Program-made: the position numbers and the translations under genes
The notes under the pieces: generated by a model
Databases searched by the model: none
The model's input: the letters and a program-made list of their open reading frames with translations, nothing else
What the model was told of the DNA's origin: nothing
Shown: piece by piece, positions 6,553-8,325 of the stretch
Layout of the letters: each line of letters begins with the position of its first letter
How positions within the stretch are numbered: position 1 is the first letter of the stretch
Assembly: GCA_045536155.1 (NCBI GenBank)
Contig: JAZSMZ010000140.1
Location: forward strand, 1 to 8,325
Direction: 5' to 3'
Origin: JAZQNC01 sp045536155
GTDB taxonomy: Bacteria; Bacillota; Clostridia; Oscillospirales; CAG-272
Length of the DNA stretch: 8,325 nucleotides

Positions 6553-7305
6553 ATGAAAGCAATAATCATGGCGGCAGGCAAGGGCACTCGCTTAAACGAT
6601 GCGACACATCCCATGCCCAAGGTCCTGCGAGAGGCCGCAGGACGTCCCCTGCTCGATTTCGTTATAAAGGACACCATCGGATTTATCGATACCGACGATA
6701 TCACCGTCGTCGTAGGATACATGGCCGAGGACGTCATGGCGCGTTTTCCGAATCATCACTTCGCAAAGCAAACGCCCGACGGATACGGCACAGGCTTTGC
6801 CGTCAAATGCGGTATTACCTACGGCGGACTTGAAGACTATCAGGGCGAGCTTTGTGTACTCAGCGGCGACGTTCCGCTCATCAAGCGATCCACCGTCGAG
6901 GGCATGATCGAGCTTCACCGAAAATCGGGCGCTAAATGTACGCTGCTCTCCTGCAAATCGAAAAAGCCCCATCCCTTCGGACGTATAATCCGCGACGAGA
7001 ATGGAAAGCTCGTTTCGATAAAGGAGCACAAGGACTGCACCGACGAGGAGAGAAAGATCGACGAGCTCAACGCGGGCTGCTACGTCTTCGATGCCGAAGC
7101 TCTTCGATTGGCTCTTTCGAAGCTCAAAAACAACAACGCCCAAAACGAATACTACCTCACCGACGTTCCCCTTCTGATGCTCCAGGTCGGTCAGCACGTT
7201 GAAGCATTCGTCACCACCGACGACGACGAGCTTTTGGGTGTAAACACCTTTGAGGACTTGGCCGTCATCGAAGAGGTTTTAAAAAACAGAACTTTAAATG
7301 CATAA
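6553..7305 (+). CDS. Stand-alone GlmU-type uridylyltransferase domain (UDP-GlcNAc pyrophosphorylase-like)
   Basis: This 250-residue nucleotidyltransferase matches the N-terminal half of GlmU closely: nucleotide loop MAAGKGTRL (6-14), PKVL (22-25), QTPDGYGTGFA (73-83), SGDVPLI with the metal-binding Asp (104-110), FGRIIRDENGK and EHKDCTDEERKI (142-169), NAGCYVFD (173-180) and GVN (229-231). Family role: UTP + GlcNAc-1-P to UDP-GlcNAc + PPi, in the cytoplasm, feeding peptidoglycan and other glycans. The left-handed beta-helix acetyltransferase half of normal bifunctional GlmU (about 455 residues) is missing: TAA at 7303 is followed 30 nt later by an unrelated gene. It may be a monofunctional pyrophosphorylase, or a relative with another sugar-1-phosphate substrate. 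Start: ATG 6553, 9 nt after GGAG (6540-6543), 25 nt after the glycosidase stop. Confidence 0.88.
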   Translation: MKAIIMAAGKGTRLNDATHPMPKVLREAAGRPLLDFVIKDTIGFIDTDDITVVVGYMAEDVMARFPNHHFAKQTPDGYGTGFAVKCGITYGGLEDYQGELCVLSGDVPLIKRSTVEGMIELHRKSGAKCTLLSCKSKKPHPFGRIIRDENGKLVSIKEHKDCTDEERKIDELNAGCYVFDAEALRLALSKLKNNNAQNEYYLTDVPLLMLQVGQHVEAFVTTDDDELLGVNTFEDLAVIEEVLKNRTLNA

Positions 7306-7335
7306 GACAAAATAAATTGAGTAGGAGACAAGAAA

Positions 7336-8283
7336 ATGTCCGAAAACACTGAAAACGTTGTCTTCCGTTCACAGCTTGGCGGATACAACCGCGAGGATGT
7401 AAACAAGTACATCGTGGAAACAAACCTTCGTTTTGAGAGAGTCGAGGCCGTTAACAAAAAGACTCTCGCTTCCATGCAGAACACCATTGACGAGCTCAAA
7501 CGCGAGCTTGAAGAGCGCAATTTGCAGTCGGCAGAAAGCTGCGAGAAGTACGACTCCATGAAAAACTCGCTCGCCGAAGCCGAAGAAAAGTGTGCCGCAC
7601 TCGAAATGCAGCTCGACGAGACAAAAAAAGAGCTTGACGAGGCCAAATCAGCCACCTCTTCCCCCACAGCCGACGAATATACCGATGCGATTGCGGGATT
7701 TGCCGAAAAGGTGGAAGCTCTTGAGGGCGAAAACAGCCGTCTTGCTTCTGAGCGCGATGCACTCGCTGCCGAGCTTGCCGCCGCAAAAGAAAGAATTGAA
7801 AGCGAAAACATGCGCAAGATGAGCGATGCCGACCGCGTTATCGATGCATTCAAGTGCGCCGACGGCAGCGAAAGCGACACCGAAAAGGCCCTGCTTTACG
7901 ACAAGGTAAGCCATCAGCTGGGATCTATGCTCATCGATGCACGCGAGATAGCCGACGGACTTATCAGCGATGCCAACGCAAAGGCTGAAAAGATCGTCCG
8001 CAATGCCGAAAACGATGCCGCGGTTATCCGCTCCGAGGCAAAAGAGCGTCTGCGCCGCTCCATCGAATACATCGAGCGCGCCACAAAGCGCCTTTCCTCC
8101 GACTGCACCGCCGAATACCTCAAATACGTCAACGGCGTGCGCGAATCGTTTACAAAGCTTCTCGAGGACAACACCGAAAGTCAAAGAGAGGTCCTTGCCC
8201 GCTTTGACAGCATGATCGCCTCCGCCCAGCGCGAGATCAGCTACTCAATTCATCAGATCAGCACAAACGGCGACGAGCAGTAA
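7336..8283 (+). CDS. DivIVA-domain coiled-coil protein
   Basis: The 315-residue protein starts with the DivIVA membrane-targeting/GpsB-like element FRSQLGGYNREDVNKYI (10-26). Charged heptad-rich coiled coil follows at about 31-104 and 121-160. After a breaker rich in Asp/Ser comes a long helix (185-255) whose repeats such as DANAKAEKIVRNAENDA (212-228) are typical of the C-terminal part of DivIVA-like proteins. There is no signal peptide or membrane helix. Family knowledge: DivIVA-like proteins bind curved membrane at poles or septa and recruit division, wall-synthesis or sporulation factors. At 315 residues it is longer than B. subtilis DivIVA (about 164), so it is a divergent relative. Start: ATG 7336, 8 nt after AGGAG (7323-7327). 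It lies 30 nt behind the GlmU-like gene with no terminator, so co-transcription is likely. Confidence 0.85.
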   Translation: MSENTENVVFRSQLGGYNREDVNKYIVETNLRFERVEAVNKKTLASMQNTIDELKRELEERNLQSAESCEKYDSMKNSLAEAEEKCAALEMQLDETKKELDEAKSATSSPTADEYTDAIAGFAEKVEALEGENSRLASERDALAAELAAAKERIESENMRKMSDADRVIDAFKCADGSESDTEKALLYDKVSHQLGSMLIDAREIADGLISDANAKAEKIVRNAENDAAVIRSEAKERLRRSIEYIERATKRLSSDCTAEYLKYVNGVRESFTKLLEDNTESQREVLARFDSMIASAQREISYSIHQISTNGDEQ

Positions 8284-8295
8284 AGCAAAACGGGT

Positions 8296-8325
8296 ATGAC
8301 CATCGGTAAAAAGCTCAAAAAAGCA
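8296..8325 (+). CDS. Possible start of the next gene (10 codons, runs off right edge)
   Basis: ATG at 8296 opens a frame reading MTIGKKLKKA to the edge, 12 nt after the stop of the DivIVA-like gene. The short basic N-terminus could precede a membrane anchor or signal sequence, but nothing hydrophobic is visible yet. No good ribosome binding site is present (only ACGGG directly before it). Identity unknown. Confidence 0.4.
   Translation, partial: MTIGKKLKKA

Noticed and set aside
7191..7880. A 229-codon serine/alanine-rich minus-strand frame opposite the DivIVA-like gene
   Set aside because: The Ser-rich composition is the reverse-strand image of Glu/Ala/Lys coiled-coil codons; it has no family resemblance.

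Overview
The window looks like chromosomal DNA from an anaerobic, endospore-forming Clostridia-type Firmicute, probably an uncultured gut lineage. The support is a GerA-family (SpoVAF-like) spore germination gene, a minimal SufC/SufB-like (SMS-type) Fe-S cluster assembly pair, a DtxR-type regulator in the clostridial style, a DivIVA-like protein, strong AGGAGG-type ribosome binding sites and AT-rich intergenic regions with sigma-A promoters. The assignment rests on protein families I recognise by eye; no database search was possible. I see no rRNA, tRNA, CRISPR array, transposon or phage gene.

Layout. (1) Positions 1-572, minus strand: 5' part of a spore germination gene running off the left edge. 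(2) Positions 573-781: divergent AT-rich spacer with a sigma-A promoter facing right and a perfect 10+10 bp inverted repeat just before the next ribosome binding site. (3) Positions 782-1837: a cysteine-rich, signal-less right-handed beta-helix protein, closed by a strong terminator (1843-1881). (4) Positions 1913-4045: a self-contained transcription unit with an extended -10 promoter, a palindrome over the expected transcription start, a DtxR-family metal-dependent repressor, then smsC-like ATPase and smsB-like scaffold genes overlapping by 4 bp, closed by a second terminator (4070-4107). (5) Positions 4156-8283: another promoter, then a large cytoplasmic glycoside-hydrolase-like protein (GH106-like), a stand-alone GlmU-type uridylyltransferase domain and a DivIVA-like coiled-coil protein, with 25-30 nt gaps and no internal terminator. 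A further reading frame starts at 8296 and runs off the right edge.

How they work together. The clearest functional unit is the regulator plus Fe-S assembly pair: the regulator keeps the Met/His/Cys/Glu/His metal ligands of DtxR, so iron-responsive control of Fe-S scaffold synthesis, with autoregulation through the promoter palindrome, is a reasonable inference. The glycosidase-like, nucleotidyltransferase and DivIVA-like genes are probably co-transcribed. A link to sugar salvage, cell-envelope precursor supply and growth-zone organisation is speculative. Nothing here is a clear new defence or mobile system. The least explained items are the two promoter-proximal palindromes, the Cys-ladder beta-helix protein and the truncated GlmU.
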